64,000 nt of DNA from Bifidobacterium thermophilum (GCA_000741495.1 JGZV01000004.1:310001-374000), one strand, 5' to 3'. Counted from the stretch's first letter, positions 9,301-18,369 are shown. Numbers and translations: made by a program. Notes: generated by a model from the sequence alone, not told the origin.

Positions 9301-9340
9301 ATTATTCTTCCTCCCTTTGTAACTGTTATGTTTACGGATG

Positions 9341-10585
9341 TCACGCAAGCACACTTGACGAAGTCTGGAACAGGTGCTGTGAAGCGATATGTGCCCCTTC
9401 GACAAGCGACTTGAGCTTGGCCTGCGCAATATGTGGATGCACTCTGCCGCCGAGTCCGCAATCCGTGCCAGCGACCACTCGGTCAGGACCTACCAGCCGC
9501 GCGAATCGTTCGATGCGCTGGGCAACGAGTTCCGGGTGCTCCACAACATTGGTGCAGTGGCTGACCACGCCGGGGATGAGAATCTTGTCGTCAGGCAGCG
9601 TCACATCCTCCCACACTTGCCACTCGTGTTCGTGACGCGGATTGCCTGCTTCAAGTAGGTAGGCTCCTACATGGGCCTCAAACAAAACATTGACCAAATC
9701 CCGTAGCGGGATATCCGTAGTGTGCGGCCCGTGCCACGACCCCCAGCACACGTGCAGACGGACTCGGTCTGCCGGGATGCCTCGCAATGCATAGTTCAAT
9801 GCGTCGATACGAATGCGCGTGAATTCCTGGTAGTCTTCCACGCTGGGTTCGGGGTTGATTTGGTCCCAGTTTTCCGCCAGAGAAGGATCGTCAATCTGCA
9901 ATATGAGCCCCGCATCGACGATCGCCTGGTATTCCTCGTGCAATGCGTCAGCCCACGCCCATATCAGCTCCTCCTGTGTGGCATAGTAGGTGTTGTCGAT
10001 ACGTGAGGCGCTTCCCGGAGAAATCGATGAGATGAAACCCTGAACGCCCGGATGCTTGGCGAGCGCGGCGTTGAGATTGGCGATATCCCTTGCCACTGCC
10101 TGCTGGCCGGTATAGACGATGGGCCCGGTAATGCGCGGGAACGCCGTCTGTTTGGTGATGCGTACTCCAGATGCGGGGTCGGTGTATACGTCATGGAACC
10201 TGATCCGGTCGCGCCGCTCACTATGCGCTCCAAGCCGCAATGCGCTGCGGGTCGAGGGAGCCTGTTCCTCCGGCGGTTGTGGATGGTCAAAAACCTGCCA
10301 TCCGCTGATGCGCTGTTCGATGTATCCGAACCAAGCGTGTGCATCGATGTTGCTGACGACGGATTTCCCGTATTCTCCGTCATTGATGATGTCCAGTCCG
10401 AAATCGAGCTGCTGTTGGACGATGCGATCCACGGATTGAGCGATGATGCGGTCGTAATCGATATCAGCGGCATCCCCGGGTGTGATACCGTCTAGGGTTA
10501 GCCGTCCGCGTTCTTCGTTGGCGCGATCCAAGGCCTCCACGCGTGGAAGGCTCCCCGAATGGGTGGTGGCGATATGTCTACTCAT
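9341..10585 (-). CDS. MetE-like zinc-dependent thiol (homocysteine) methyltransferase
   Basis: A 414-residue protein related to the C-terminal, catalytic half of cobalamin-independent methionine synthase. This barrel family also includes epoxyalkane:coenzyme M transferase. Predicted zinc ligands are visible: His and Cys in LHVCWGSWHGPH, a Glu in LLEAGNPRHEHE, and Cys in GTDCGLGG. The N-terminal MetE domain is absent, so methyltetrahydrofolate may not be the donor. The ATG at 10585 follows AGGAGG. It lies between a GHR-like GST and a binding protein. Alkyl transfer to or from a thiol is a reasonable inference; methionine synthesis itself is unproven. Confidence 0.8.
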   Translation of the reverse strand: MSRHIATTHSGSLPRVEALDRANEERGRLTLDGITPGDAADIDYDRIIAQSVDRIVQQQLDFGLDIINDGEYGKSVVSNIDAHAWFGYIEQRISGWQVFDHPQPPEEQAPSTRSALRLGAHSERRDRIRFHDVYTDPASGVRITKQTAFPRITGPIVYTGQQAVARDIANLNAALAKHPGVQGFISSISPGSASRIDNTYYATQEELIWAWADALHEEYQAIVDAGLILQIDDPSLAENWDQINPEPSVEDYQEFTRIRIDALNYALRGIPADRVRLHVCWGSWHGPHTTDIPLRDLVNVLFEAHVGAYLLEAGNPRHEHEWQVWEDVTLPDDKILIPGVVSHCTNVVEHPELVAQRIERFARLVGPDRVVAGTDCGLGGRVHPHIAQAKLKSLVEGAHIASQHLFQTSSSVLA

Positions 10586-10595
10586 CGGTGTCCTC

Positions 10596-11594
10596 CTACT
10601 CATCCAGCCAGTCGAGACTCGGCCCCGTCGGCACGATGCCGTTCGGGTTTACGGTCCGTTGCGTGTTGTAATAATGTCGTTTAATGTGATCGGCATTCGT
10701 AGTGGATTTGAATGCCGGATTGTGGTAGAGCTCCTTGACGAATCGTGCGATATGCCGGTAATGCAGCAGGTTGTGGCGGTTGAGCTTGAAATGCACTTCA
10801 TACACGACCCACCAGCGGTACAGGCTGGTCCATAGGTTGATGTCCGCTTCGGTCAGCCGGTCGCCGAACAGGAAGCGCTGATGGGCGAATATCGAGTCAA
10901 GGCGTTCCACGGACTGGAAGAAATGGTTTTCCGCTTCCTCGTATTCCTCTTGTGTCGTGGCGAATCCGGCACGGTATGGGCCGCTATTGATGTCTTCGCC
11001 GATCCATGTTTCGGCATCATTGATGTCGTCTTGAAGGTCTTCAGGATAGAGATTGTCGTGCGGAGCGACGCCAAATTGAGCAAGTTTCGCCAGCTCGCGG
11101 GGAATGACCGGATAGTAGTTCGACACAATGGTGCGTGTTTTCTTATCCCATAGCACCGGCACGGAAATGCGGTGCGTGTATATGCCGCCCACCGTCTGGT
11201 CATAGGCCTCACGCAGGAACGCGAATCCATTGCCTGCGGTGTCAAGCGTCGAATCCGGCACATTGCGGAATGCCCATCCACGGCCATCCCGGATTGGGTC
11301 GACCACAGAGACGGTGACGACATCATCAAGCCCGTAGAGTTTTCTGGTGATTGCCGACCGCTGGGCGATCGGGCAGGCCCAGGATATGTACAAGTGGTAT
11401 CTTCCGGGTTCTACGGGATGTTCCGGGTCACCGATATGCCCCTGGATCGGATAGGCTTCCTCGAGGGTTGGCTCATGATTGACGAGCGAGCTTGCCGGAG
11501 GTACATTCCGCGGCTCGTAGATGGTACCGTATAGGTCATAATCCACAGCGGATGCCACGCCTGGTGCTTCCAGCCATGTCGGATCGATTGCCAT
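10596..11594 (-). CDS. Glutathionyl-hydroquinone reductase-like GST (YqjG/Ecm4 family), canonical type
   Basis: A 332-residue Xi-class GST-like enzyme. These enzymes use a Cys to attack a thiol-substituted substrate and release the reduced product. The thioredoxin-like N-domain carries the classical motif SWACPIAQR with Cys74, and the helical C-domain includes RFLFGDRLTEADINLW. It is therefore the canonical member of the cluster's three GHR paralogues; the other two replace the CP motif with CG. The start at 11594 follows AAGGAACATC. A leader ORF containing several Cys codons precedes it. Whether glutathione, gamma-glutamylcysteine or another thiol is used is unknown. Confidence 0.87.
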   Translation of the reverse strand: MAIDPTWLEAPGVASAVDYDLYGTIYEPRNVPPASSLVNHEPTLEEAYPIQGHIGDPEHPVEPGRYHLYISWACPIAQRSAITRKLYGLDDVVTVSVVDPIRDGRGWAFRNVPDSTLDTAGNGFAFLREAYDQTVGGIYTHRISVPVLWDKKTRTIVSNYYPVIPRELAKLAQFGVAPHDNLYPEDLQDDINDAETWIGEDINSGPYRAGFATTQEEYEEAENHFFQSVERLDSIFAHQRFLFGDRLTEADINLWTSLYRWWVVYEVHFKLNRHNLLHYRHIARFVKELYHNPAFKSTTNADHIKRHYYNTQRTVNPNGIVPTGPSLDWLDE

Positions 11595-11821
11595 GATGAT
11601 GTTCCTTTCTGTATCCGGGAGATGCAGGCTTGTTATCCCGGGATCTTGGGTATGGTTTGTGTTTCGATACATGTCATGCCAACAGTTATGTAGGGCTGCG
11701 CAAGACGACACATCTGACGCACGTACGACTGCGCGATAGTTGAATTCCGTACAACAAGGTACGAAAAGAGGACTTCGTCTGCATGCGGCGAAGCTGATAT
11801 AGAAAAACTGGGAATTGCCCG

Positions 11822-11905
11822 CTATGCCAGCGGGCCACGCATTCGCACACAGCTGCATGACGCGACATATCTGCGGATTCCCCGGCAGCAGTATCTACGT
11901 TTCAT
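11822..11905 (-). CDS. 27-residue Cys/Arg-rich leader peptide (candidate cysteine-attenuation ORF)
   Basis: A short frame starting ATG at 11905 with GAGGAAACGC in front, in the 456-base gap upstream of the canonical GHR gene. It encodes four cysteines (residues 6, 7, 17 and 19, including a Cys-Cys pair) and seven arginines, then stops at 11822. Short upstream ORFs with Cys-Cys codons, often with an RRYV-like segment (here RRYVASCSC), are known in actinobacteria to sense cysteine supply by ribosome stalling. An AT-rich TGATAATTATTCT lies just upstream and may be a -10. Function is inferred from position and composition. Confidence 0.55.
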   Translation of the reverse strand: MKRRYCCRGIRRYVASCSCVRMRGPLA

Positions 11906-12050
11906 GCGTTTCCTCTTGATGGTGTGTGGATGAGAATAATTATCAGGATGAAATTGGTTTGGATTCCCGGCTTGCCCGGCTATGGACAAGTTCTCACGAA
12001 TGCCGCAACAGGTAACCGTATGCGGCTAGATGTCCCGTATCTGTGAGGAA

Positions 12051-12203
12051 TCACCACAACTGGTATATACCCAGTGTAGGTATCAACCCGTTCACTTCGA
12101 ACATCTGATCGGCGGAGTCGTAGACCGTCTCAGTCGTGATTTCGTCATTCGACCATTCCATGTTCGTATAATGGCCACGGACTTCATCATGCAAACTAAT
12201 CAT
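12051..12203 (-). CDS. Hidden 50-residue acidic small protein
   Basis: A 50-codon frame with a near-perfect Shine-Dalgarno (AAGGAGGTGAACG) before the ATG at 12203, lying between the MetY-like gene and the Cys-rich leader. The peptide is acidic, begins MISLHDEVRG and ends IYQLW, with no Cys and no membrane segment. I do not recognise a family. The strength of the ribosome site and its place in a sulfur cluster make real translation likely. It could be a small regulator or a second leader ORF. Confidence 0.55.
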   Translation of the reverse strand: MISLHDEVRGHYTNMEWSNDEITTETVYDSADQMFEVNGLIPTLGIYQLW

Positions 12204-12342
12204 CGTTCACCTCCTTGGTGTCGGGGTCTGCAGGATTGAGCTTGTCATCCCTTGATTACCAGTAAACCCCGTTTCATCCGCCAATCACAAATCTCGCTTA
12301 TCACAACTGGTTATAGGACGTTCAGTCCCTATCGAATATGAC

Positions 12343-13722
12343 TCAATCCCGATACGCCTGTTCAATCGCTTGGTCCAAGTCGGCAATCAGATCAGAGACA
12401 TCCTCGAGACCAATCGACAGGCGGATCAGCTGGTCATCCACACCGGCGGCCTTCAGATAGCGCGATGGGACTTCCCGGTGCGTGATGCGGGCCGGGTTGA
12501 CAATCAGCGAGCGCGAATCACCGATATTGGGCACGTAGGAGAATACACGGACCGCGTCGATGATGCGCAGCACGCGGCTCTCGTCACCTTGCGGCGAGAA
12601 CGACAGAATCGTGCCCACACCGTCAGGGAAATCACGGGCGACCAAGGCCGCCTGCGTGGTGTTGCCCAGACCAGCATAGTTGACGCGTTCAATGCGCGGA
12701 TGTTGCGACAGATGCCGAGCGATGGCGGCGGCGCTCGCAACTTCCTGGCGCTCGCGGGCGGCGAGCGTTTCCAGCCCGACCAGCTGCAGGTAGCTGTTGA
12801 ACGGGCTGGGTACCGCCCCGAGTGTGCGCAGGTATTTCACGCGGATGCGCCTGATGAATGCAAGGGAGCCGAACTTGCCCCAGAAACTGTGGAATTCGCC
12901 GTTGCGTTCGTCGCTGATGACCTGCTCGGTTGCAGTGAACTGCGGGTAACGCCCACGGGACCAGTCGAATCGTCCCGCGTCAATGATGACTCCGCCGATG
13001 GCGTTGCCATGCCCTGTGATGCCTTTGGTGGTGGAGTGGACAACGATATCCGCACCATGTTCGATTGGCCGGTACAGGTAGGGCGTGGGGACGGTGTTAT
13101 CGATGATCAGTGCGACACCGTGACGGTGGGCCAGTGTGGCGAGCGCGGGCACATCGGCCACTTCGGTTGAGGGGTTGGCTACGGATTCCGCGAAGATGGC
13201 GCGGGTTTGCAGTGTAATCAGCGCTTCGACGGCGTCGAGGTCGTTGATGTCGTCGACGAAATCGGTGTGGATACCGAATTGGGGGAGGAACGAAAGCATC
13301 GCGTCCACCGAGGCACCGTACAGGCTGGTGGGGGCGATGATGCGCCCGCCGCCTTCCGCGGCGCACAGGAGCGCGTATGAGACGGCGGCCATGCCGGAGC
13401 CCACGGCGACCGCTTCGGCACCGCCTTCAAGTTCGGCGAGCCGCCGTTCCAGTACGGCGGTGGTCGGGTTGGCGACGCGAGAGTATGAGAATCCCTGTAC
13501 CGCCCCGGAGGCGAGGTCGTCGCCGTGTTCCGCGGTGCGCATGTCGAATGCCGCGGTCGCGTAGATCGGCACGTTGCATGCTTCGGCATTACCTGCGGTG
13601 TCGTATCCTCCGTGGATTGCCGCAGTAGAGAATGCCCGCGAATTGATGTCGCCGGCAAGTGTCGGCGAAGCTTGGACAGACGCGGTCTTGTTATCGGAAG
13701 CGGATACTGATGGATTCGTCAT
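12343..13722 (-). CDS. O-acetylhomoserine sulfhydrylase-type PLP enzyme (MetY-like)
   Basis: A 459-residue Cys/Met-metabolism PLP enzyme of the MetY subgroup, which joins O-acetylhomoserine with sulfide or methanethiol. The internal lysine motif is VVHSTTKGITGHGNAIGG. Family blocks such as FSTAAIHGGYD, SRVANPTTAVLERRLAELEGG and RITHREVPSRYLKAAGV also match. The ATG at 13722 is preceded by AAGGTGATG. It lies downstream of the M20 amidohydrolase. In this cluster it would re-fix sulfide or a thiol released by the other enzymes; that role is inferred. Confidence 0.87.
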   Translation of the reverse strand: MTNPSVSASDNKTASVQASPTLAGDINSRAFSTAAIHGGYDTAGNAEACNVPIYATAAFDMRTAEHGDDLASGAVQGFSYSRVANPTTAVLERRLAELEGGAEAVAVGSGMAAVSYALLCAAEGGGRIIAPTSLYGASVDAMLSFLPQFGIHTDFVDDINDLDAVEALITLQTRAIFAESVANPSTEVADVPALATLAHRHGVALIIDNTVPTPYLYRPIEHGADIVVHSTTKGITGHGNAIGGVIIDAGRFDWSRGRYPQFTATEQVISDERNGEFHSFWGKFGSLAFIRRIRVKYLRTLGAVPSPFNSYLQLVGLETLAARERQEVASAAAIARHLSQHPRIERVNYAGLGNTTQAALVARDFPDGVGTILSFSPQGDESRVLRIIDAVRVFSYVPNIGDSRSLIVNPARITHREVPSRYLKAAGVDDQLIRLSIGLEDVSDLIADLDQAIEQAYRD

Positions 13723-13789
13723 AACTATGTCATCACCTTTGAAATGCCGATACGTGGATGGGCTTGCAGCAGTGGCAGGTTTCCCTAAG

Positions 13790-15007
13790 TCAGCGGGATT
13801 CGAGCGCAGCATCATCTTGGTTTCGAAGCTTGCGCAACGCGAGTAATGCAAGCGTTGACAACGTTCGGCCAGCCGGGACGAGTGCGTCAAGTTGCGGATA
13901 GAAGGTGGGGCCGTGCATCGGCCGGTCGGCGTTGCCTACGCCGATATGCAGGAAGACGCCAGGCGCATGATCAAGATAGTAGGAGAAATCCTCTCCTCCA
14001 AGCGTGACCGGCGAGGATTGCGGTTCAAGGCCGGCCTCGCGGGCTGCTTGTTCGGCCACTTGCGCCCAGTTTGCATCATTGACGACTGCAGGCGAACCGT
14101 AATCCCAATGAAAATCGGCGGTTACCGACCACGCGTCAGCCACGCCACTGGTCAAGGATCGGATGCGATCGTGGAGAACACGTCGGTCTTCAGGGTATGC
14201 GGTACGCACAGTACCTTCGATGAATGCCTTGTCAGGAATGACATTCCACGTGCTGCCCGCCTCGATGTGGGTGATGCTCACCACCCGCGGATGAGTAGGA
14301 TCAAGATCGAGGCTTGCCAGACTTTCCAACCCTTGGGCCAGAGCGATCAGCGGGCGGATGGGGCTGCGGCCGGCATCGGGATGGGCGGCGTGCGATCCTT
14401 GCCCGGCGATGGTGATGGAGAACTTGTCGACGGCCCCGCTGACTGGCCCGGCGCTGATGCCGATCCGACCTGGTTCGAGCGCGTTGGAATCATGGGTGCC
14501 GAAGAATGCCTCCACGTCGTCGAGGACTCCCGTACGCAGAACCGCCACGGCGCCCGTTGGGATTTCTTCGGTGGCGGCGACTTCTTCCGCCGGCTGGAAG
14601 ATCACTTTCACCGTACCCGCGAATTCGCTGCGCTTCTCTTGCAACTCGAGTGCCGCGGCAAGGGCGACCATGAGGTTGAAATCATGACCACACCCGTGCA
14701 GATACCCCGGATTCAGCGATGCATACGGCAATCCGGTCTGTTCCTGGATGGGCAGCGCGTCGATGTCCCCACGCAACGCGACCACATGATGACGCGTCGC
14801 AACCGGGAACGTGACGCCGGGGGCCGTCCGCGTGCCTTGAATCTGCGCGACCAACCCGGTGGACAACCCGGTATCAAGAATCGTCACACCGTGGTTGCGC
14901 AGAATATCGGCAATCTTCGCCGTGGTTTCCACTTCGGCGTAGGAGGGTTCCGGATGCTGGTGGAACCATCGGTACCATTCGTGTAGTTGGCTGTCGCGCA
15001 GGGGCAT
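13790..15007 (-). CDS. M20 amidohydrolase (N-acyl amino acid deacylase, HipO-like)
   Basis: A 405-residue dinuclear metallo-amidohydrolase of the M20D/hippurate hydrolase group. Metal-binding blocks are ALRGDIDALPIQEQTG, HGCGHDFNLMVALA, PAEEVAATEEIPTGA and the dimer-domain GQGSHAAHPDAGRSP. GGAG precedes the ATG at 15007. In the Bacillus ytmI operon a homologue removes the N-acetyl group from N-acetylated S-substituted cysteines. The GNAT gene and binding proteins nearby suggest a similar acetylate/deacetylate logic here. Peptide or indole-acetyl-amino-acid hydrolysis is an alternative. Confidence 0.87.
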   Translation of the reverse strand: MPLRDSQLHEWYRWFHQHPEPSYAEVETTAKIADILRNHGVTILDTGLSTGLVAQIQGTRTAPGVTFPVATRHHVVALRGDIDALPIQEQTGLPYASLNPGYLHGCGHDFNLMVALAAALELQEKRSEFAGTVKVIFQPAEEVAATEEIPTGAVAVLRTGVLDDVEAFFGTHDSNALEPGRIGISAGPVSGAVDKFSITIAGQGSHAAHPDAGRSPIRPLIALAQGLESLASLDLDPTHPRVVSITHIEAGSTWNVIPDKAFIEGTVRTAYPEDRRVLHDRIRSLTSGVADAWSVTADFHWDYGSPAVVNDANWAQVAEQAAREAGLEPQSSPVTLGGEDFSYYLDHAPGVFLHIGVGNADRPMHGPTFYPQLDALVPAGRTLSTLALLALRKLRNQDDAALESR

Positions 15008-15079
15008 GGATGTCTCCTTCTCTTGGTGTCTGCCGCTCGAATACGAGCGATAAGGTTCAGCAAATCGCAGTGCCGGCAA

Positions 15080-16213
15080 TCAGATGTCGCCGAAGCTCCA
15101 CAGCGCATCCATACCGCCGGTTCCCGGGCCCGAATATTCCCATGAGCCGCTCAGCGTGGATCGGTCAACCGGTTCATTCCAGCGCTCGTAGTAAGCCTGC
15201 CGGTCGGCCGGACCGTTGTCATCGGTGGTGTCGGTGGTGGTCGTGTATCCGAACGAATACGCATATGAACCATCATCGAACGGCAGGAATCCCAAGGCGC
15301 GCAATTCCTCATCGTCGATGAATCCCGGAGTCTGGAACAGCTGCCGGGCATACGACCACAAGTGCGGATAGTCCCACAAGTGACGCACATCGTGTCCGAC
15401 ACGTTTGACCACGCGTGGGCGGTAGGTCACTTCGTAGGCGGCGAGCGTCTGGAAGAGACGTACATCACTGTCGGTGAGGTACGGACCGAACAGGTACCTC
15501 CGGTTTTCGAGACGCTGGTTGATTTCCGAGAGTCTGGCCTCGAACACGTCGAGGGCCGCCTGTGCGACATCCCGGCGCGGAGAGAAGATGATTTTATAGG
15601 TGCCGTTGTTGATGTCGTCGAACAACTGCTGGTTGAGCAGATCGATCTGCGGTCGAAGGAAATCCGGGTACAGATCCGGTGCCCCCTGCTTATGGTATGG
15701 CTTCCATACGGTTTCCCAATCCAGCGTCAAGGTCTGGTACTCATTGGTGACGACTTTGCCGGTCTGTTCGTCAATGACGGCGGGCGAAGTGGCGCGTCCC
15801 GAGAATTCCGGATCAGTAGCACGATAGAAATCCACGAGGTGCGTGTAACCGAATTTCTTGCCCAGCCCTTCGGGATCGAGAATCCATCCGGCATCGGTTT
15901 TCCCGAGCACGGATTCAATTGCCACCACCTGGTCGAGGCCGGTGAGCCTTAATACGATGCGCTGACGCCGGTTCCACCCGCATCCGATCAGCCCGATCAC
16001 CCGATACCGGTTCGGAATAACCGGAATCTGCCCTCGGCCGTAGCCGAATCGACGGGAGATCCTATTGCCTTGGCGACGGAAGTCACCTTCTGCAGTGATT
16101 TCGTCTTTCACCCGGTTCAGGGACGCCTTACCGCCTCCATCGCCGTCGTTGGTCGCGTTGTTCAGCAGGCAGGCCGCACGAACGGCCCTATCCAAAGTAA
16201 TCTGTTGTGCCAT
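15080..16213 (-). CDS. Atypical GHR-like GST, CGWNRR type (paralogue B)
   Basis: A 377-residue member of the glutathionyl-hydroquinone reductase superfamily. The active-site position of the thioredoxin-like domain reads IGCGWNRRQR with Cys78, where canonical enzymes have CP-W-A-x-R, so the helix-capping Pro is Gly. The helical domain is clear (LYPDFLRPQIDLLNQQLFDD, then RRYLFGPYLTDSDVRLFQT). The C-terminus has an extra DFYRAT-containing segment and a Gly-rich tail shared with paralogue A. The ATG at 16213 is close behind an AAGGAGCAGC site. It follows binding-protein gene SBP2 by 54 bases. A specialised C-S-cleaving role is inferred. Confidence 0.82.
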   Translation of the reverse strand: MAQQITLDRAVRAACLLNNATNDGDGGGKASLNRVKDEITAEGDFRRQGNRISRRFGYGRGQIPVIPNRYRVIGLIGCGWNRRQRIVLRLTGLDQVVAIESVLGKTDAGWILDPEGLGKKFGYTHLVDFYRATDPEFSGRATSPAVIDEQTGKVVTNEYQTLTLDWETVWKPYHKQGAPDLYPDFLRPQIDLLNQQLFDDINNGTYKIIFSPRRDVAQAALDVFEARLSEINQRLENRRYLFGPYLTDSDVRLFQTLAAYEVTYRPRVVKRVGHDVRHLWDYPHLWSYARQLFQTPGFIDDEELRALGFLPFDDGSYAYSFGYTTTTDTTDDNGPADRQAYYERWNEPVDRSTLSGSWEYSGPGTGGMDALWSFGDI

Positions 16214-16267
16214 GGTGCTGCTCCTTCGTTCTGTATTCGTGTTCCGATGCCGCTAAGGTCTGCGCAT

Positions 16268-17149
16268 TCACTTCAGGACACTGGCGTCAGGCGTCTGGTC
16301 GGCACCGAACCATTTGACGTCGATCTTCTTCGATGTCCCGTCCTTGACGACCTCCTTGAACGCCTTGTTGATGTCATCACGCAACTTCGTCTCACCCTTG
16401 GGCAGGACAAGATAGCTGTAGCTGTCCGAGGACAGTGAAGACTGCGCCTTCTCCCCCAGGGTCAATGCCTTGGTATCGAGACCGCCCTTCTTTTTGAGAT
16501 AGCCGAATGTCGGCTTGTCGAGGAAGTACACGTCCGCGGTGCCGTTCTCCGTCTGCCGAATGGTGTCAAGTCCTTCATTCTGCGTGTAGACAAGCTTCGA
16601 TGCCTTGGATGGATTGGCGTCGTTGTACTTCTTCAACGCGAGTGAGATATTGCAGCCCGAGGCGCATACGAGGACCTTCTTGCCCGCCAGATCGTCAAGC
16701 GTGTTGATTGTCTTGATACCGCTCGTCTTGCTGACTACTGCGACATACTGATCCTGGTAGATCGGGTAGGTAAACTCGTACTTCTGCTCACGCTCTTTGG
16801 TTTTGCTCAGATTGTTGACAGCCAACTGATACCGGCCTGCGTCAAGACCGGTGAACAGGGCGCTGAACTCCGCGGTCTTCCATTCAAGCTTGTATTGGGG
16901 CAACTTGGCGAAAATCGCTTCTGTCAGTTCGGCGTTCTGCCCGCTGACATTGCCGTCGGCATCCTTGAACACGAACGGCGCAGGACCGCCACCGGTGACC
17001 GCGACGATTGTGCGGGTCTTCGTGCCCGACGAGGATGACGACGTGGATGACGGCGCCGAACCCGAGCCGCATGCGGACAGCCCGGATGCAGCGAATACAA
17101 TGGCGGCCAATGCTGCAGCGGCCTTGATAACCAGTCCCTTGTTCTTCAT
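16268..17149 (-). CDS. ABC transporter substrate-binding lipoprotein (SBP2)
   Basis: A 293-residue family 3 amino-acid-type binding lipoprotein with lipobox LSAC (Cys27) and a Ser/Thr-rich linker. The ligand domain matches the other two cluster SBPs (GGPAPFVF, SGQNAELTEAIFAKLPQYKL, DAGRYQLAVNN). It uniquely carries a CASGCN segment with two cysteines, possibly a disulfide. The ATG at 17149 follows GGAGACA. A terminator-like hairpin upstream (17407-17444) suggests that SBP2 opens a transcription unit running through GHR-B, the amidohydrolase and the MetY-like gene. Confidence 0.9.
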   Translation of the reverse strand: MKNKGLVIKAAAALAAIVFAASGLSACGSGSAPSSTSSSSSGTKTRTIVAVTGGGPAPFVFKDADGNVSGQNAELTEAIFAKLPQYKLEWKTAEFSALFTGLDAGRYQLAVNNLSKTKEREQKYEFTYPIYQDQYVAVVSKTSGIKTINTLDDLAGKKVLVCASGCNISLALKKYNDANPSKASKLVYTQNEGLDTIRQTENGTADVYFLDKPTFGYLKKKGGLDTKALTLGEKAQSSLSSDSYSYLVLPKGETKLRDDINKAFKEVVKDGTSKKIDVKWFGADQTPDASVLK

Positions 17150-17406
17150 GTTGTCTCCATGTCTCTTTGCACGATTGCCGTGGATTGTCCCCGCGGGTCC
17201 TGTTGGCATCCGTTCGATGATTGGTATGTACCGCACGATATTGGCGCGATGCGCATGAAACGCCCCCTGTTTCACAAGGCGTGGTTATGGCAGGCTATCG
17301 GGACGCATGTTTTCGGGGAAATCCGCCCGCAGAACGCATATCAGGGAAAGTTGGAACGTGTTGCAACCGGTGACAGGAACACCGAAAAACCGCGCCGAAA
17401 ACACAA

Positions 17407-17444
17407 GACGGCCCGCACCACCTTGCAGGATGGCACAGGCCGCC
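17407..17444 (-). terminator. Probable intrinsic terminator after SBP1
   Basis: On the minus strand, GGCGGCCTGTGCCA can pair (with some G-U pairs) with TGGTGCGGGCCGTC across an eight-base loop. The hairpin is followed by CTTGTGTTTT. It sits just after the SBP1 stop within a 317-base gap that otherwise holds no gene, and so divides the cluster into at least two transcription units. Confidence 0.55.
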
Positions 17445-17466
17445 TTCAGGAGCGTCCCCGGACCGT

Positions 17467-18369
17467 TCAGTCCCCTGAAGAACCTGTCAGATCCTCACCG
17501 AACCATTTCTTGCTGATTGTTGTAGCGGTACCATCCTTGATGACCTGCTTGAGCGCCTTGTTGACATCGTCGCGCAGCTGCGTCTGGTCTTTCGAGAAAA
17601 TCAGGTAGGCATGGCTGTCCGCGGAGAACTTTGATTCCACCGCTTCACCGATATCGATGCGCTTGGCGTCGATGCCGGCTTTGTCTTTGAGATAGTAGTA
17701 GCTCGGCCCGTCAAGGAAGTACACGTCCCCAGTGCCGTTCTCAACCTGGCGGATGGCATCGGCTTCCTCGGCTTGCGAGTAGACGATCTTGGATGCCTTC
17801 GACGGGTTCTTCTTGTTGTAAGCCTCCAAGGAGGACACGATATTGTACAGACCGGCAGGCGGCACGATGATACGCTTACCGGCGAGATCGGCGAAGGATG
17901 AGACTTTCTCCAGCGAATCGTCCTTGCGCACCACCGCCACGTATGGCGCCGAGTACAACGGGTCGCTGAACAGGTACTTGTCCTTGCTCTTCGCCGTCTT
18001 GGAGAAATTGTTGACGCCCATCTGGTACCTGCCCGCGTCCAGTCCCGGGTAGATCGCCGAGAAGTCCGCGGTCTTCCACACCAGCTTGTACTGGGGCAGT
18101 TTAGCGAAAATCGCCTTGGTCAGCTCGATGTTCTGCCCGTCCAATGATCCGTCCGACGCCTTGGTGATGAACGGCGCCGGGGCACCTGCTGATACCGCCG
18201 TGATGGTGCGCACTTTGGTTCCGGAGTTCGCCGTACTGCTCGTCGCGGTTCCCGTACCGCTGCATGCAGCTGTGCCCGCAGCCAGCAGTACGGCTAGCAC
18301 CACCGCCGCACCCGCCCGCCAAGCAGACGCCAGACCACGGCCGGTCCTCGTTGATATCGTGTCTGTCAT
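17467..18369 (-). CDS. ABC transporter substrate-binding lipoprotein (SBP1)
   Basis: A 300-residue family 3 binding lipoprotein: hydrophobic leader, lipobox TAAC with Cys36, then a Thr/Ser-rich linker. The ligand-binding core repeats the cluster pattern (GAPAPFITKASDGSLDGQNIEL is close to SBP2 and SBP3), indicating triplication by duplication. It follows GHR paralogue A after 42 bases on the same strand, so SBP and GHR appear to be paired. No permease or ATPase is adjacent; it presumably shares the transporter at 20.6-22.3 kb. The ligand is unknown; an S-substituted amino acid is inferred. Confidence 0.9.
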   Translation of the reverse strand: MTDTISTRTGRGLASAWRAGAAVVLAVLLAAGTAACSGTGTATSSTANSGTKVRTITAVSAGAPAPFITKASDGSLDGQNIELTKAIFAKLPQYKLVWKTADFSAIYPGLDAGRYQMGVNNFSKTAKSKDKYLFSDPLYSAPYVAVVRKDDSLEKVSSFADLAGKRIIVPPAGLYNIVSSLEAYNKKNPSKASKIVYSQAEEADAIRQVENGTGDVYFLDGPSYYYLKDKAGIDAKRIDIGEAVESKFSADSHAYLIFSKDQTQLRDDVNKALKQVIKDGTATTISKKWFGEDLTGSSGD

